Part shown: positions 8,142 to 18,009 of the stretch, piece after piece
Layout: each line of letters starts with the position of its first letter
How positions within the stretch are numbered: the stretch's first letter is position 1
Source of the DNA: DATMNR01 sp963702765
Lineage (GTDB): Bacteria > Chloroflexota > Ktedonobacteria > Ktedonobacterales > Ktedonobacteraceae
DNA length: 64,000 bases
Direction: 5' to 3'
Assembly (NCBI GenBank): GCA_963702765.1
Contig: CAVPEB010000026.1
Span: 62,001-126,000, forward strand
The notes under the pieces: model-generated
What the model saw: only the letters and a program-made list of their open reading frames with translations
Databases searched by the model: none
What the model was told of the DNA's origin: nothing
Program-made: the position numbers and the translations under genes

Positions 8142-10615
8142 TTATGCGTTTCGCACTACAATATTTATCAGTCGGCCAGGTACATAGATTATCTTTTGCA
8201 CGGTTGCCTCTCCAATGAACGATGCCACTCGAGGGTTTCCTAGAGCCAGCATTCGAATATCGCTTTCACTCGTGCCTGCGGTCACCTCAATCTTCTCACG
8301 TACCTTACCATTTACCTGCACAACAAGCGTGAATATTTCATCCTTCGTAAGTGCCTCGACATAAATTGGCCATGCGGTTGTGTGAATGCTGCCTGTATGA
8401 TTTGTTATGTGCCACAGTTCTTCTGTAATGTGAGGTGCCAATGGAGCTAGCAGTTGTATCATTGTCTCCAGCATATCTCGGAAAGCCACGCTACGAGCAA
8501 CAGGAGTATGCTGCTGTTTAATCATCGCATTATTGCACTCCATCAAAGCGGCCAGCGCGGTATTAAAGCGAAAATTACTCAACTCCTCGGTGACGCGCTT
8601 AATCGTCTTGTTGCGTAATCGTTCAATAGCCTTGCTCTCGCTGGTCTCCTCGTTACTGGGATGATCGACCCAACTATCATTTACCAGGCTCCAGAAGCGG
8701 TTCATGAAACGCCATACACCCTCTAAATTTTCAGGTATGAACGAACCGCCCTGATCAAATGGACCGATAAAAGTCAGGTATGCCCGTACAGTGTCGGCTC
8801 CATACTTATCGACAAACTCGTCTGGAGCAACGACATTGCCTCGCGATTTGGACATCTTCTGTCCATCAGGCCCTAGACACGGTACCCTGGTGGAACAACC
8901 TGGTAAATGGTTCATCGAATTTCAGGTATCCCATGTCACGCAATGCTTTGATGAAGAAGCGTGCATAGAGCAGATGCATGACTGCATGTTCTGCGCCGCC
9001 AATATACTGATCGACTGGCAACCAGCGTTCCATCGCTTCTGCGCTCCATGCCTGCTTGTCGTTGTGCGGGTCTGCATAGCGCAGAAAGTACCACGATGAA
9101 CAGATGAATGTATCCATTGTATCCGCCTCGCGAGTAGCTGGCCCTCCGCAAACTGGGCAGGTGGTGTTTAAAAACTCTGGCTCATAGCGCAATGGCGATT
9201 CGCCGGTCGATTTGAACTCTACATGCTCCGGTAACAACAACAGGCAATTGATCCTCAGGCACTGGAACCATACCATCCTTGGGACAGTAGATGATCGGGA
9301 TTGGTGTACCCCAATAGCGTTGTCGACTGATCAACCAGTCACGCAGGCGGTACGTCACCATGAACTTTCCAATGCCCTGATTCTCTATAAAACGTGTTAT
9401 TCTCGCAATTGCTTCTTCGGCTGGCACACCATCAAAAGGACCCGAGTTAACCATTACTCCCAGATGCTCTTTCGCCTCGCTCCAGGTCGCAGGATCACTC
9501 GGCTCTTCACCTTCAGGTCGGATAACCTCACGGATAGGGATACCGAACTTGCGCGCAAACTCAAAATCACGTTGGTCATGTGCTGGCACGCCCATGATCG
9601 CGCCAGCGCCATAACCCATCAACACGTAATCGGCTATCCAGACTGGAACGCGTTCGCCGTTAACCGGGTTGGTGACATAACCACCTGTAAAAACGCCTGT
9701 CTTCTCTTTTTCAGAACTCATGCGCTCTATTTCGGTCATTTGTCGCGCTTGAGTGACATAGTCTTCGACTTCAGACTTGTGTTCAGGTGTAGTTATCTTC
9801 TCAACCCAGGGATGCTCAGGAGCCAGCACAAAGAATGTAACACCATAGATGGTATCTGGACGAGTTGTGAATACTGGAATTTCTTCTCTTTGACCATCGA
9901 TCATAGTAAAGAAGCGTATCTCTGCCCCTTCGCTGCGCCCGATCCAGTTTCTCTGCATGGTCACTGTCTTATCGGGCCATTCAATCTTTGAGAAATTCAG
10001 TAATTCTTCTGCATAGTCTGTAATCTTCAGCAGCCACTGATCGATCTCCTTGCGAATGACGACACTTCCACACCGTTCGCACGTCCCATTCGCCAATACC
10101 TGTTCATTCGCTAATGTCGTATTGCATCCTGGACACCAGTTGGCAGGAGCCTTCGTGCGATAAGCCAGTCCATGTTTATAGAATTGCAGAAACAACCACT
10201 GTGACCATTTATAGTAGTCAGGCAGGCAGGAAACCATCTCGCGTTCCCAATCCCAGCCGGCGCCCATCAAACGCAATTGCCTGCGCATTGTCTCGATGTT
10301 TGCCAGTGTCCATGTGCGTGCCTGAATTCCACGCTGTATAGCGGCATTTTCGGCAGGTAGCCCAAATGCATCAAAACCAATGGGTTGCATAACGTTATAT
10401 CCATTCATGCGCATGTAGCGACCAAAGGCGTCAGCGCCTGAATAGTTATACCAATGTCCAATATGCAAGTCGCCGGATGGATAAGGTAACATTACCAGGT
10501 TATAAAATTTTGGTTGAGATGAATCGTCAGGGGCATGATACAGCTGTTCAGCCTCCCATCGAGTCTGCCATTTTGCTTCAATTTCTTTTGGATTGAACTT
10601 AGTTCGTGTAATCAT
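8142..10615 (-). CDS. leuS: Leucyl-tRNA synthetase, reading frame interrupted by two single-base insertions
   Basis: Class I synthetase charging tRNA-Leu. Three overlapping frames together make one complete LeuRS: 9182-10615 (N-terminus, HIGH-type motif 'PSGDLHIGHW', zinc-site cysteines, CP1 editing domain with 'TTRPDTIYG'), 8866-9276 (catalytic core, second zinc pair 'CPVCGG') and 8142-8915 ('MSKSRGNV', the KMSKS loop, anticodon-binding and C-terminal domains). The total is 2474 bases, two more than a multiple of three, and removing one base at about 9231-9243 and one at about 8871-8880 restores an 823-residue protein of normal length. Frame content is fully conserved on both sides of each break. 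Sequencing error is therefore more likely than a pseudogene. Expression is controlled by the T-box leader upstream. Confidence 0.9.
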
Positions 10616-10707
10616 AAAAATGCTTCTCCCTAATAAAAAAACCTCTCATCCTCGCGGGACGAAAGGCTTCTTCGTGGTACCACCCTGCTTTATCAAACTC
10701 AGACAAA

Positions 10708-10783
10708 TGGTGGACCTGAGGGGGCTCGAACCCCTGACCTCATCCATGCCATGGATGCGCTCTTCCAGCTGCGCTACAGGCCC
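10708..10783 (-). tRNA. tRNA-Ala(GGC), inside the leuS leader
   Basis: A 76-base cloverleaf with encoded CCA (10708-10710). Acceptor GGGCCTG pairs with CAGGTCC and includes the alanine identity pair G3:U70. The D-arm is AGCGCAGCTGG...AGAGCGC, the anticodon loop is ATGGCAT (anticodon GGC, reading GCC/GCU), and the T-arm is GTTCGAGCC. All arms pair, so it looks functional. It lies within the transcript of the leuS T-box leader and has its own promoter (10824-10852). Confidence 0.95.
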
Positions 10784-10823
10784 AAAACGAGTGGTTCATA
10801 ATCAAAGTCTGCGATTGATACTC

Positions 10824-10852
10824 ATTATATGCGATAACGGGCACTCCGGCAA
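10824..10852 (-). promoter_or_regulatory. Promoter for the nested tRNA-Ala(GGC)
   Basis: On the minus strand, -35 TTGCCG (10847-10852) and -10 TATAAT (10824-10829) are separated by exactly 17 bases. They overlap the Stem III region of the leuS T-box: the CCCGTTA motif falls in the spacer. The tRNA begins about 35 bases downstream of the expected start. The match to consensus is good but transcription is not shown. Confidence 0.65.
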
Positions 10853-11004
10853 GCACTAGGACTTTTGATTGCTCTTTCACGCTTGCTGCTCACAGGCGAG
10901 TTCAGTCAAATGGTTTGTAGCTTTGCACCAGCCAGCTACTCTCTGTTTTGAAGTGACCTACTACTCCTGCTCAACGCTGTCAATCTCGCATGATTGTAAA
11001 TTTC

Positions 11005-11033
11005 ACTATACCATAAGTGTTTGCGATTTGCAA
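11005..11033 (-). promoter_or_regulatory. Promoter of the leuS T-box leader
   Basis: On the minus strand, -35 TTGCAA (11028-11033) and -10 TATAGT (11005-11010) with a 17-base spacer, starting only two bases after the 3' end of tRNA-Ala(CGC). The predicted start near 10998 is just before Stem I of the leuS T-box. Confidence 0.65.
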
Positions 11034-11035
11034 CA

Positions 11036-11111
11036 TGGTGGAGATGAGGGGGCTCGAACCCCTGACCTCGACAGTGCGATTGTCGCGCTCTCCCAGCTGA
11101 GCTACATCCCC
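11036..11111 (-). tRNA. tRNA-Ala(CGC)
   Basis: A 76-base cloverleaf with encoded CCA at 11036-11038. Acceptor GGGGATG pairs with CATCTCC and contains G3:U70. The D-arm is AGCTCAGCTGGGAGAGC, the anticodon stem is CGACA/TGTCG with loop ATCGCAC (anticodon CGC, reading GCG), and the T-arm is GTTCGAGCC. It lies upstream of the leuS leader in the same orientation and has its own promoter. Confidence 0.95.
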
Positions 11112-11121
11112 AGGCAACAAG

Positions 11122-11150
11122 ATAATAACATATCTCAGAAGAGTTGTAAA
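11122..11150 (-). promoter_or_regulatory. Promoter of tRNA-Ala(CGC)
   Basis: On the minus strand, -35 TTTACA (11145-11150) and -10 TATTAT (11122-11127) are 17 bases apart, with the -10 box 10 bases before the mature tRNA 5' end. This would give a very short 5' leader. Confidence 0.6.
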
Positions 11151-13480
11151 TAGAAATTGGTATTGATTACCCTAGTTCTTCAATCCCTCATAAAGTAACT
11201 AACCTTGTAATGTCACTATTCATTATTGATGGTGTCCATGGCTCACCCTCTTGCTCTGCCCATTCTCGCCGGAGTTCTGCGGCGCGGCGCACGATACGCT
11301 CCTTCAATGCATCTCCTTCCCTACCTGCTTCACTCCCAGCACCAACATTTCCCTCAGGTGGAATATCAAGTGCTTGCAGGCGGGAAAAGACCACTTCCAT
11401 CGCTCGCTCTGGGTTACGGAAAAACTGACTCCCACGAATACGCACAAACCGCCAGCCCAGACGCTCCAAAATTGCCTGTCGTGCCATGTCTCCTTCGAGT
11501 TTTTCGCGTGGATGCCAGCGATCACCATCACATTCTACTGCTAGGCGCTTGCCATCACCTTCAACCACTAAATCAATTCGATAAGCACCAACGGGCCATT
11601 GGGGAATCACACGATAGCCAACCATCATCAAACGTCGCAACACCTGCTTTTCAAACTCGGACTCTGTCTGTTGTTCTTTACTTTCCAGCAAATGCTCCTG
11701 TGCGTAGGGATCTTTGGCATGTTCAATGAGCCTGCGGCGGATATCCCCTGATTTCAGATGTATCTCGGGATCCATCGAGTGAATAACCCACATCTGGTCG
11801 CGGGCGCGGCTAGCAGCAACATTAAAGCGTTTTTTGTACATGTTATCTGCTCCATCTTGCCGCAGTGGCAATGGTCCATTCCCACTTGGCTGATTCACCA
11901 TTGAAAGGAACATCACGTCACGCTCGTCGCCCTGAAACTGGGCTGCATTGCCACACTGAATTCGCCGTTTGACATAGTCTTCGGTCGAGAGATGTCGCCT
12001 TAGTAACTCCTCTATCCGCATAGTTGTCACCTCATCGCCGACCATGGAAACGACACCAAATGTTGCTCCTCTATATTCCGGCTGCTCTGTCGCAGCTGTC
12101 AGTAATGAGGCCACGGTCAATGCTTCCTGCTCATTGATATGATTATTCGAAGGAACACTTCTGACCCGATATGCAATGGTGGGTGGAATCCGCCGAACCT
12201 GGCTTGCGTCTCGCAAAGGCTTGATCTTTCCACCATAGGAGAGGAAGTTGCTGAACTGAATGATCGGTGTGACGCAGCGGAAATGCTCTCGCAAGCAGAC
12301 AGGCTCATAGGTCGTCTGTGCTAGCTCGTAGATCGAGAACTTTCCGTCATAGAGTTCTTTATTGGGGATTCCTTGCAGATATTCATCGATCAGATATTGG
12401 ATTTCATCGAGTTTCTGACCTACCGCCATCGGACTCACCTGTTCGTGGTCGCCTACCACCATTACTTGGTTTCCCATATAGATGGCAGTAAGTGCAATGA
12501 CATCTGCCTGACTCGCTTCGTCAATGATGACCACATCGAAATGATTACGCTTCGGATCAAAATTCTCCACTACTCTACTGAGAGGCATGATCCAAACGGG
12601 AACAGCGGTTTGACATACAGGCATCAGCTGTCGCGCCGCAGCTAAGAGCCTTGGCGCTCGTTTCCCCGTACCCTTGCCTACCTTTTTCATCAATGCTTTC
12701 CACCCTTGCAGTGCCTGCCGTTGTTCTAGCGTTGTGCGCCTCGTCTGAGCTGCCCATGCTCTTTTCTCTACTAATTCCGCTGTGACCTGTTGTAATTGTG
12801 TGCTCAGTCGTGCTATCTGTTCCTGAAGGTCTTCTAATGATGTGCTTGCTCGTCTCTCCAGTTCATCCTGCAACTGCCGCCATTGCCAGGCCAGCATCGG
12901 ATCACCTGGAAGATCTCGTCCTCCATGAACGCCAAGCCGATCTCGAATAGCAGCAGTCCATGCGGGTGCAACTCCCTCCAGTTTCACCAGCAGTTCGTGG
13001 CGGCGCTGTACATCTTTCCTCTGACCATGTAGGTGAACAAGTTGATTGAAAGCCTGGCGATATGCTTGTGCATCTAACCTCCTGCTTGCCAGGAGCAGCC
13101 GTTGCAGTACTTCAACCTGCGGGGCTCCTTGAGTATTGCGTACAATGTGCTGCTCTACTGTACGAAGTTTACTCTCATGTATCGCAAACGCTCTGCGATG
13201 TATTTCGGCAGCTAGATTTGGCGGGAGGCTCTCAGTTGCAGCTGTTCGCAGCCGGAGCAATTCACCATATTCAGCTAACACAACTGGCATTTGAGCAAAA
13301 AAGACGTTTCCAAGGAAACCCTGCTCCGCCAGTGCTCGCTCAATGGGAACCCAGGTGCTTGGATACCAATCAAGACATTGTTGTATCTGATAGACAAACT
13401 GCATACAGTTCCGCTCTGGTTCAGGACCAAGAGCATTCCCATCAGGCCCACCCAATGGAACCATCTGTCTTTGCCAGCGC

Positions 13481-15068
13481 CCTAGCAGCTTGTCGGAGAG
13501 AAGCTGGTGCTTTTCGTCAATCATGATAGACTGGTCATCATGAGTAGAACATTCAAAACCGTGAACTACGAGCAGGCACTTGATCTGACGGTGCGCCTGG
13601 GCGACTGTCTGCCGCCCGAGCATCTGGCGCGCTTCGTCGTAGACAGCGTGGGCCTGCTTGACCTCTCGGCTCTGTATGCCCATTATGGGTCGCGTGGTGG
13701 GGAACCGTATGCCCCCGAAGTGTTGTTGGGCTTGCTCTTCTATGGCTATGCCACCGGAGTGTGGAGTATCGCGCAAGATCGAGCGCGCCACGTATGAAGC
13801 CGTCCCCTTCCGCTTCATCGCAGGCAACCAGCATCCTGAGCATGATACGCTGGCCACGGATCGCGCGCACGTTCCTGCCTGAACTGAAAGAGCTCTTTGT
13901 GCAGGTGCTCCTGCTGGCGCAGGAGACAGGCGTGTTGAAACTGGGGACGATCAGCCTGGACGGGACCAAGATGCATGCTGATGCCTCCCGGCACAACGCG
14001 GTCAGTTACAAACGCCTGCGAGAGTGGGAGACGCAGCTGCGAGCCGAGATCGAGGAGCTGTTCATCCTGAGCGAACAGAGCGATCAGCGAGAGATCCCCG
14101 ATGGGCTGGTGGTGCGCGAGGAGATGGCACGGCGCGAGGACCGCCTGGCGCGGCTGGCGCAAGCCACATTGGTGTTGGAAACGCGTGCCACCGAGCGTGC
14201 AGCAGCCGAGCAGGCGGAGTATGAGGCCAAGCTGGCGCAGCGCGCAGAGCGGGAGCGCACGACGGGGCGCCGCACAGGTGGCCGCCCACCGACGCCGCCT
14301 GTGCCAGGACCACGCGAGGGCGACCAGTTCAACTTCACCGAGACACCAGTCGCGCAGTATGAAAAACCCGACCGATGCGGGCTTCGAGCAGGATTACAAC
14401 GTGCAGGTAGCCGTGGATCAGAAGCGTCTGCTCATCGTGGGATGTGCGCTCTCCCATCACCCCAACGATACTCAGGAAGCCGAGCCTACGCTGGCAGGCC
14501 ATCCCGTCCGAGATCGGCACGCCAGAGGCGGCGGCTTTCGAGGCTGGCTATTTTGGTCCCGCGACGCTCGCCGCGTGTACGAAACGCTGTATCGAGCCCT
14601 CTATCGCCACAGGTCGTGATCCCCATCATGCCAGTTGGCAGCAGCGCTTTGCGCCGTTGCCCGATCCGCCGCTCAAGGACGCGAGTCCCCAGGTCAAGAT
14701 GGCCTACAAGCGGCATCGACAGCAGTGGGCAAAACGATCTATGGCGCACGTACATGCACCGTCGAACCGGTGATTGGCATCATCAAGGAGGTGCTCGGCT
14801 TCCGCCAGTTCTCCTTACGTGGAGAGCAGGCTGCTGCGGGTGAGTGGTGTCTGGTCTGTTTGGCTTTCAATCTCAAGCGCTTCCATTCCGTCTTCTGGGC
14901 GTAGCTCGAGAACGACGGCATGCTGCACCCCAAACGGCGCATCATCGCCAATGGTGTTCTGCCTGCGCGCGCTCCGTTGACTTGCCCTTTCCTCTCCTAA
15001 GATGAACTTACGTGTTGCTGTAGCGGCTGGCGAGACCTTTGCTTGGTTCTCTCCGACAAGCTGCTAGG
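13481..15068 (+). mobile_element. IS1182-type insertion sequence in the helicase gene
   Basis: A 1588-bp element bounded by 22-bp perfect terminal inverted repeats at 13481-13502 (CCTAGCAGCTTGTCGGAGAG, then AA) and 15047-15068. It encodes one DDE transposase on the plus strand, opposite to the interrupted gene. No target duplication is visible: removing the element joins codon CT|G and continues the helicase frame as '...RLNLRWQRQMV'. The element is clearly richer in G+C than its surroundings, which suggests recent arrival from another lineage. Confidence 0.9.
13540..14904 (+). pseudogene. IS1182-family transposase, broken by several frameshifts
   Basis: The product can be read only by moving between frames. 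ATG 13540 gives 'MSRTFKTVNYEQALDLTVRL', then 'ATYEAVPFRFIAGNQHPEHDTLA', 'LPELKELFVQVLLLAQETG', 'ISLDGTKMHADASRH' (first catalytic Asp), a long charged coil, 'DAGFEQDYNVQVAVD' (second Asp region), 'AAFEAGYFGPATL', and 'VEPVIGIIKEVLGFRQFSLRG' with the catalytic Glu, ending at 14904. This is the IS1182 layout. At least four frame changes are needed, most of them +1, the same kind of indel seen in host genes. The element may therefore be intact in reality. Confidence 0.85.
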
Positions 15069-17711
15069 AGATTGAGACGGGCCGATTTCAACTGAAGCAG
15101 TAGACGTAATGCAACAAAATGCTCAAGGAGTTCAGGTTGACGGCCTTGCACTCGTGCCTGTTCAATGAGGGTTTTCCATTCACGATGCATCAATAACGTC
15201 ACACCATGCAACTTTCCACCTTGCTGAAGATGTGCTATCACCGCATCTACTACATTATCAGCTCGACCGGGTAAACAATCTTCAGGAAGAAATGGATTGT
15301 ATTTTAGCCGTTGTGGGTGAGCTTGAGCCGCAAGTGCATTTACACTCTGTATTTCATGCAAGAGATCTTCCCAGGCTTGTCTTCGTGGTCCACCCTCAAG
15401 GCCTGCTGCAAGTGTAGCCAGGTACCAACTCGTATTCTCACGTAGTGGCAAGACGGCATGGGCAATACGTGCCTGGAGTTGCTCAAGTGCTTCTGGCGTT
15501 CTTTCTTTTGTGTCTCCTGTCCAGAGTTCTCGCCCATAGCCTAGATTGTGTTGTTGTAAACGTGTTCGTTCAGTAACTAGGTGCTCAAATTCTGTTGGCG
15601 CTACCAATGAGTTCGGATCTGGCAAGAATAGGCCCATTTCTTGTTCTTCTTGCGCTGTTACCGTGACATTGGTTCGATAGAGTTCCACGAGTTCATCCAG
15701 TGACAGAGGAAGTGGCTCGCTAGTCTTCACCGGGGCCAGAATCCATGACAATGTAGATTGGTGAGCTTTAACGAAACGTGCAGCCTGAGCAGGAGTGAAT
15801 TCCTTTCCGGCTAGCACGATACTTCGGTATTCGTCATAACGCGCATCACAGAGCCGCTGCCTCATTTGTTGTAGTTGATGTAGGAGCTGAGTCCGCTGAT
15901 TCAGAAGTACGGCAGCCTCACGCTCTAAGCGTATCCGCGTTTGAAGATGCAAGCCGCTCAGTAATAGCATCCACACTCTGCTCCATCTGATCTCTACTCG
16001 TGCTATCATCCAGGACGCTCACACACAGCGGTTGCAGCGGTTCGACAACTTTTTCGCGCAGCACCTGTAAGGCTTTGGCTGTATGGCTGGTGACAAGCAC
16101 ACTCTTTCCTTGCGCGAGCAAATGTCCCAGGAGATTGGCAATTGTATGGGTTTTTCCTGTTCCAGGCGGTCCCTGCACCAAAACAGCTCCATCTTTCTCC
16201 AGTCGCCGTGCAATTTCCAATTGCTCTGCATTAGCAGGTTTGCTGAGTAAAATGTGTTCATCTTCCCCGTTTGGGGAGAAGGAAGACGAAGAATTCTCTG
16301 CACCCTTTTTTCTTTTGTCCTGTAGTTCAATACCAACGATATCCGTGAGTGATCGTGGAAGGTCATTTCTCTTAGGGATATCCTCAAGGATTGACTCAAG
16401 TGCTGTACTAAAACCGAGTGTGCGGTTGCGTAGAAAAAGCACGGGATCGCGAGTGATACAGGGAATGTCTTTTCTTACCGCTTGTGTGTTCTTAGCACTA
16501 TACGTGCCATATGGAGAAAGCAATGTCACAAGCCTTTTGAAGAAGGGAACAGTGCCTTCCCCACCCAATGGATGCCATCCATACTGATCAAGATCATCAC
16601 GACAACTGGCGAGAGCTGAGGCATTGATACCCGGCATTGATTGGAAGAGCGTCGAATACAATTCGGATGGTCGATCAGTTTGTATCAGAGTGAACTCAGG
16701 GATTTCGGGATCAAAGAGTAACTCAAGACGCAATAGCAAGACTGGGTGATGGATGGGATTGCTTCCCACTGGATGCCAAATAAGCAAGCCATCGCCTACC
16801 ATGAGTTCTAAGCGCTCAGACTCCCGCTCGATCTGCGCTTGCAAGGCATAGAGCTTTTCAAAGACGGCCATTGTTTGATATGCTGGTGTTTCGTTCTTGA
16901 CCCAGGTGGCACGTTTAGCTTGCCAATCCTCTAACAGTAGTTTTCGTTGAGGATTATCCTCGAATCTGATCGTTTGTACTTGACTATTTTCACTTGAAAG
17001 TACTGGTTTGATCGACACCTGTCCGTCGATACGCTGCCATCCATGCTGTACCCAGGGCAGGAGTTCACGAGGTGGTTCTGGTGCATCTACCAAAAGAGGC
17101 CGTTTTACTTTCAAGATAAAATCTTCGCTGGTTCCTGTATCGTCCTTCTGGCCTTCCAAGAGTTGATTGCCTTTTTGCACGCTTACATCGGTTGGTGTGT
17201 CCGCAATTGAACCTCGGCGAATACAGGGATGTTGAGGTACATCATGGAACCACAGTAACCATGCTTGTTCTTAAATCTCTCGTTTGGCGGGGTTGCGTAA
17301 TTGATTCAGTGCCTGAAGATAGCGAAAAATCTGAATGGACCTTGTATGGGCTTGTTTGGGGAGGGCATCGCTGATAATCTGCTTCACCTACGTCTCACTT
17401 CTTTCTGTTCACCAAGCATGATGATAAGTAAGGAATAAATTGCAGTATACAAGTCCTTGTTGAGTTAGAGGTTTCAAAAGGCCTTTAAGGCTCTTTGGAG
17501 GAAAGGGTTACGCATTTGAGATGCAAGAGCGATTCCACCTATCCAACCCTATCTACAACAAGTGGCTGTACAAAAGAGTATTACACTGAATAAATACTAC
17601 CAATATCCTATTCTAAATATTCTAACGGCTATATATCCTGAAACTAACACATAGTTACGTATGGTGCGAAGCTGAATTACGCTTTTTCTTTTTATAATTT
17701 CGAGACGGCCT

Positions 17712-17885
17712 TCATTTACCCTTTTTACGCTTCCCCCACTCTTTCTCCAGAATCTTCCCCACATCTAAAGCCGAACCTCTGAACTGAAGCCCAAGCATAT
17801 TAGACCATGATCCATATGGTTTGTTCTTAATAAATTGTTCTATTTCTAGGTCTAGAGGACCAATATGATAGAAGAGATACAGGTG
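17712..17885 (-). pseudogene. Unrecognised open fragment, possible gene remnant
   Basis: A 57-codon minus-strand frame without an ATG near its top, ending in TGA at 17712-17714. The product reads naturally ('FYHIGPLDLEIEQFIKN', 'GKILEKEWGKRKKGK') and not like a random shadow, with a Lys-rich C-terminus. Its upstream end merges into the 9-bp repeat array. I do not recognise the family. It could be the 3' end of a gene whose front was lost, or chance. Confidence 0.3.
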
Positions 17886-17972
17886 TTACAAGTGATGCAA
17901 GTGATATAAATGATATAAATGATACAAACGTTACAACCGCAACATTCGCTACAATGGCGACAACGGCGACAA
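17874..17972 (+). repeat. Array of eleven 9-bp direct repeats
   Basis: Eleven head-to-tail 9-mers, best units GTGTTACAA, GTGATGCAA, GTGATATAA, ATGATACAA, ACGTTACAA and TCGCTACAA, with consensus close to (G/A)TGNTACAA. The array ends 37 bases before the ATG of the APH-type kinase. The same consensus, in the same orientation relative to the next gene, forms a second array at 57718-57789 upstream of an ABC exporter. The spacing is strictly 9 bases, so a protein that oligomerises along DNA is plausible (BldC-type MerR-like proteins bind 9-bp direct repeats). Confidence 0.85.
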
Positions 17973-18009
17973 ATTTAAAAGACAAAAGACAGCACAGGTT
18001 GAGGTATCT

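Larger units (their letters stand above)
10635..10998 (-). promoter_or_regulatory. Leucine T-box riboswitch of leuS, interrupted by a tRNA-Ala gene
   Basis: Reading the minus strand, Stem I is recognisable from about 10980 to 10860, with the AG-bulge/apical sequence CAGAGAGTAGC and GCTGGTGCAAAGC, and 'TGAACTCGCC', which places specifier codon CTC (Leu) at 10898-10900. The conserved CCCGTTA of Stem III is at about 10834-10840. The antiterminator T-box sequence GGGTGGTACCACG is at 10673-10685, and its UGGU can pair with the ACCA end of tRNA-Leu. The terminator (arms 10657-10666 and 10642-10651, T-run 10635-10641) follows, 19 bases before leuS. Between Stem III and the antiterminator sits a complete tRNA-Ala(GGC) gene at 10708-10783, replacing the usual short linker. 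Uncharged tRNA-Leu would normally stabilise the antiterminator; how this works with an embedded, processable tRNA is unknown. Confidence 0.85.
11188..17387 (-). pseudogene. SF1 helicase with C-terminal PD-(D/E)XK nuclease domain, disrupted by IS, stop and frameshift
   Basis: Once the inserted element is removed, a single protein of about 1536 aa is recovered. The N-terminal part (from GTG 17387) leads into Walker A 'GPPGTGKTHTIANLL' (about 16150-16180). A long coiled insertion follows, then Walker B 'DVVIIDEASQAD' (about 12510-12540), the motif 'VMVVGDHEQVSP', the C-terminal helicase motifs 'FQGDERDVMFLS' and 'NVAASRARDQMWV', and last a nuclease domain of the MTES_1575/Vsr-like type with 'RIDLVVEGDGKRLAVECDGD'. 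Helicase-nuclease fusions of this kind are common in bacterial defence loci; a defence role here is inference. Damage: an in-frame TAA at 17271-17273, a one-base insertion near 15918-15990, and an IS1182-type element at 13481-15068. The frame rejoins exactly across the element. No partner defence gene is adjacent. Confidence 0.85.
17388..18009. other. Intergenic gap: coding fragment and 9-bp repeat array
   Basis: The gap separates the helicase start from the APH-type kinase. Its first 320 bases are AT-rich and show nothing recognisable. A short unrecognised coding fragment (17712-17885, minus) and an array of 9-bp direct repeats (17874-17972) fill the remainder. Confidence 0.5.

Noticed and set aside
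9212..9991. Plus-strand open frame of 259 codons
   Set aside because: It is antisense to the conserved CP1 region of leuS, has no ribosome site and reads like a shadow (many Arg/His/Leu).
8142..10615. leuS as a real pseudogene
   Set aside because: The two breaks are single extra bases in an otherwise perfectly conserved protein, the T-box and terminator are intact, and the same kind of insertion recurs in unrelated genes across the window; read error is the simpler explanation.
11226..11729. Plus-strand frame of 167 codons inside the helicase 3' end
   Set aside because: It is antisense to the conserved nuclease domain and has no independent support; a shadow.
13553..14338. Minus-strand frames inside the insertion sequence
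   Set aside because: They are GC-rich shadows of the transposase, and the one at 11188-13857 reads into the element only because the helicase frame happens to stay open there.
17874..17972. CRISPR array
   Set aside because: Units are 9 bases with no spacers of 30 or so bases, and no cas genes are present. The arrays are tandem direct repeats.
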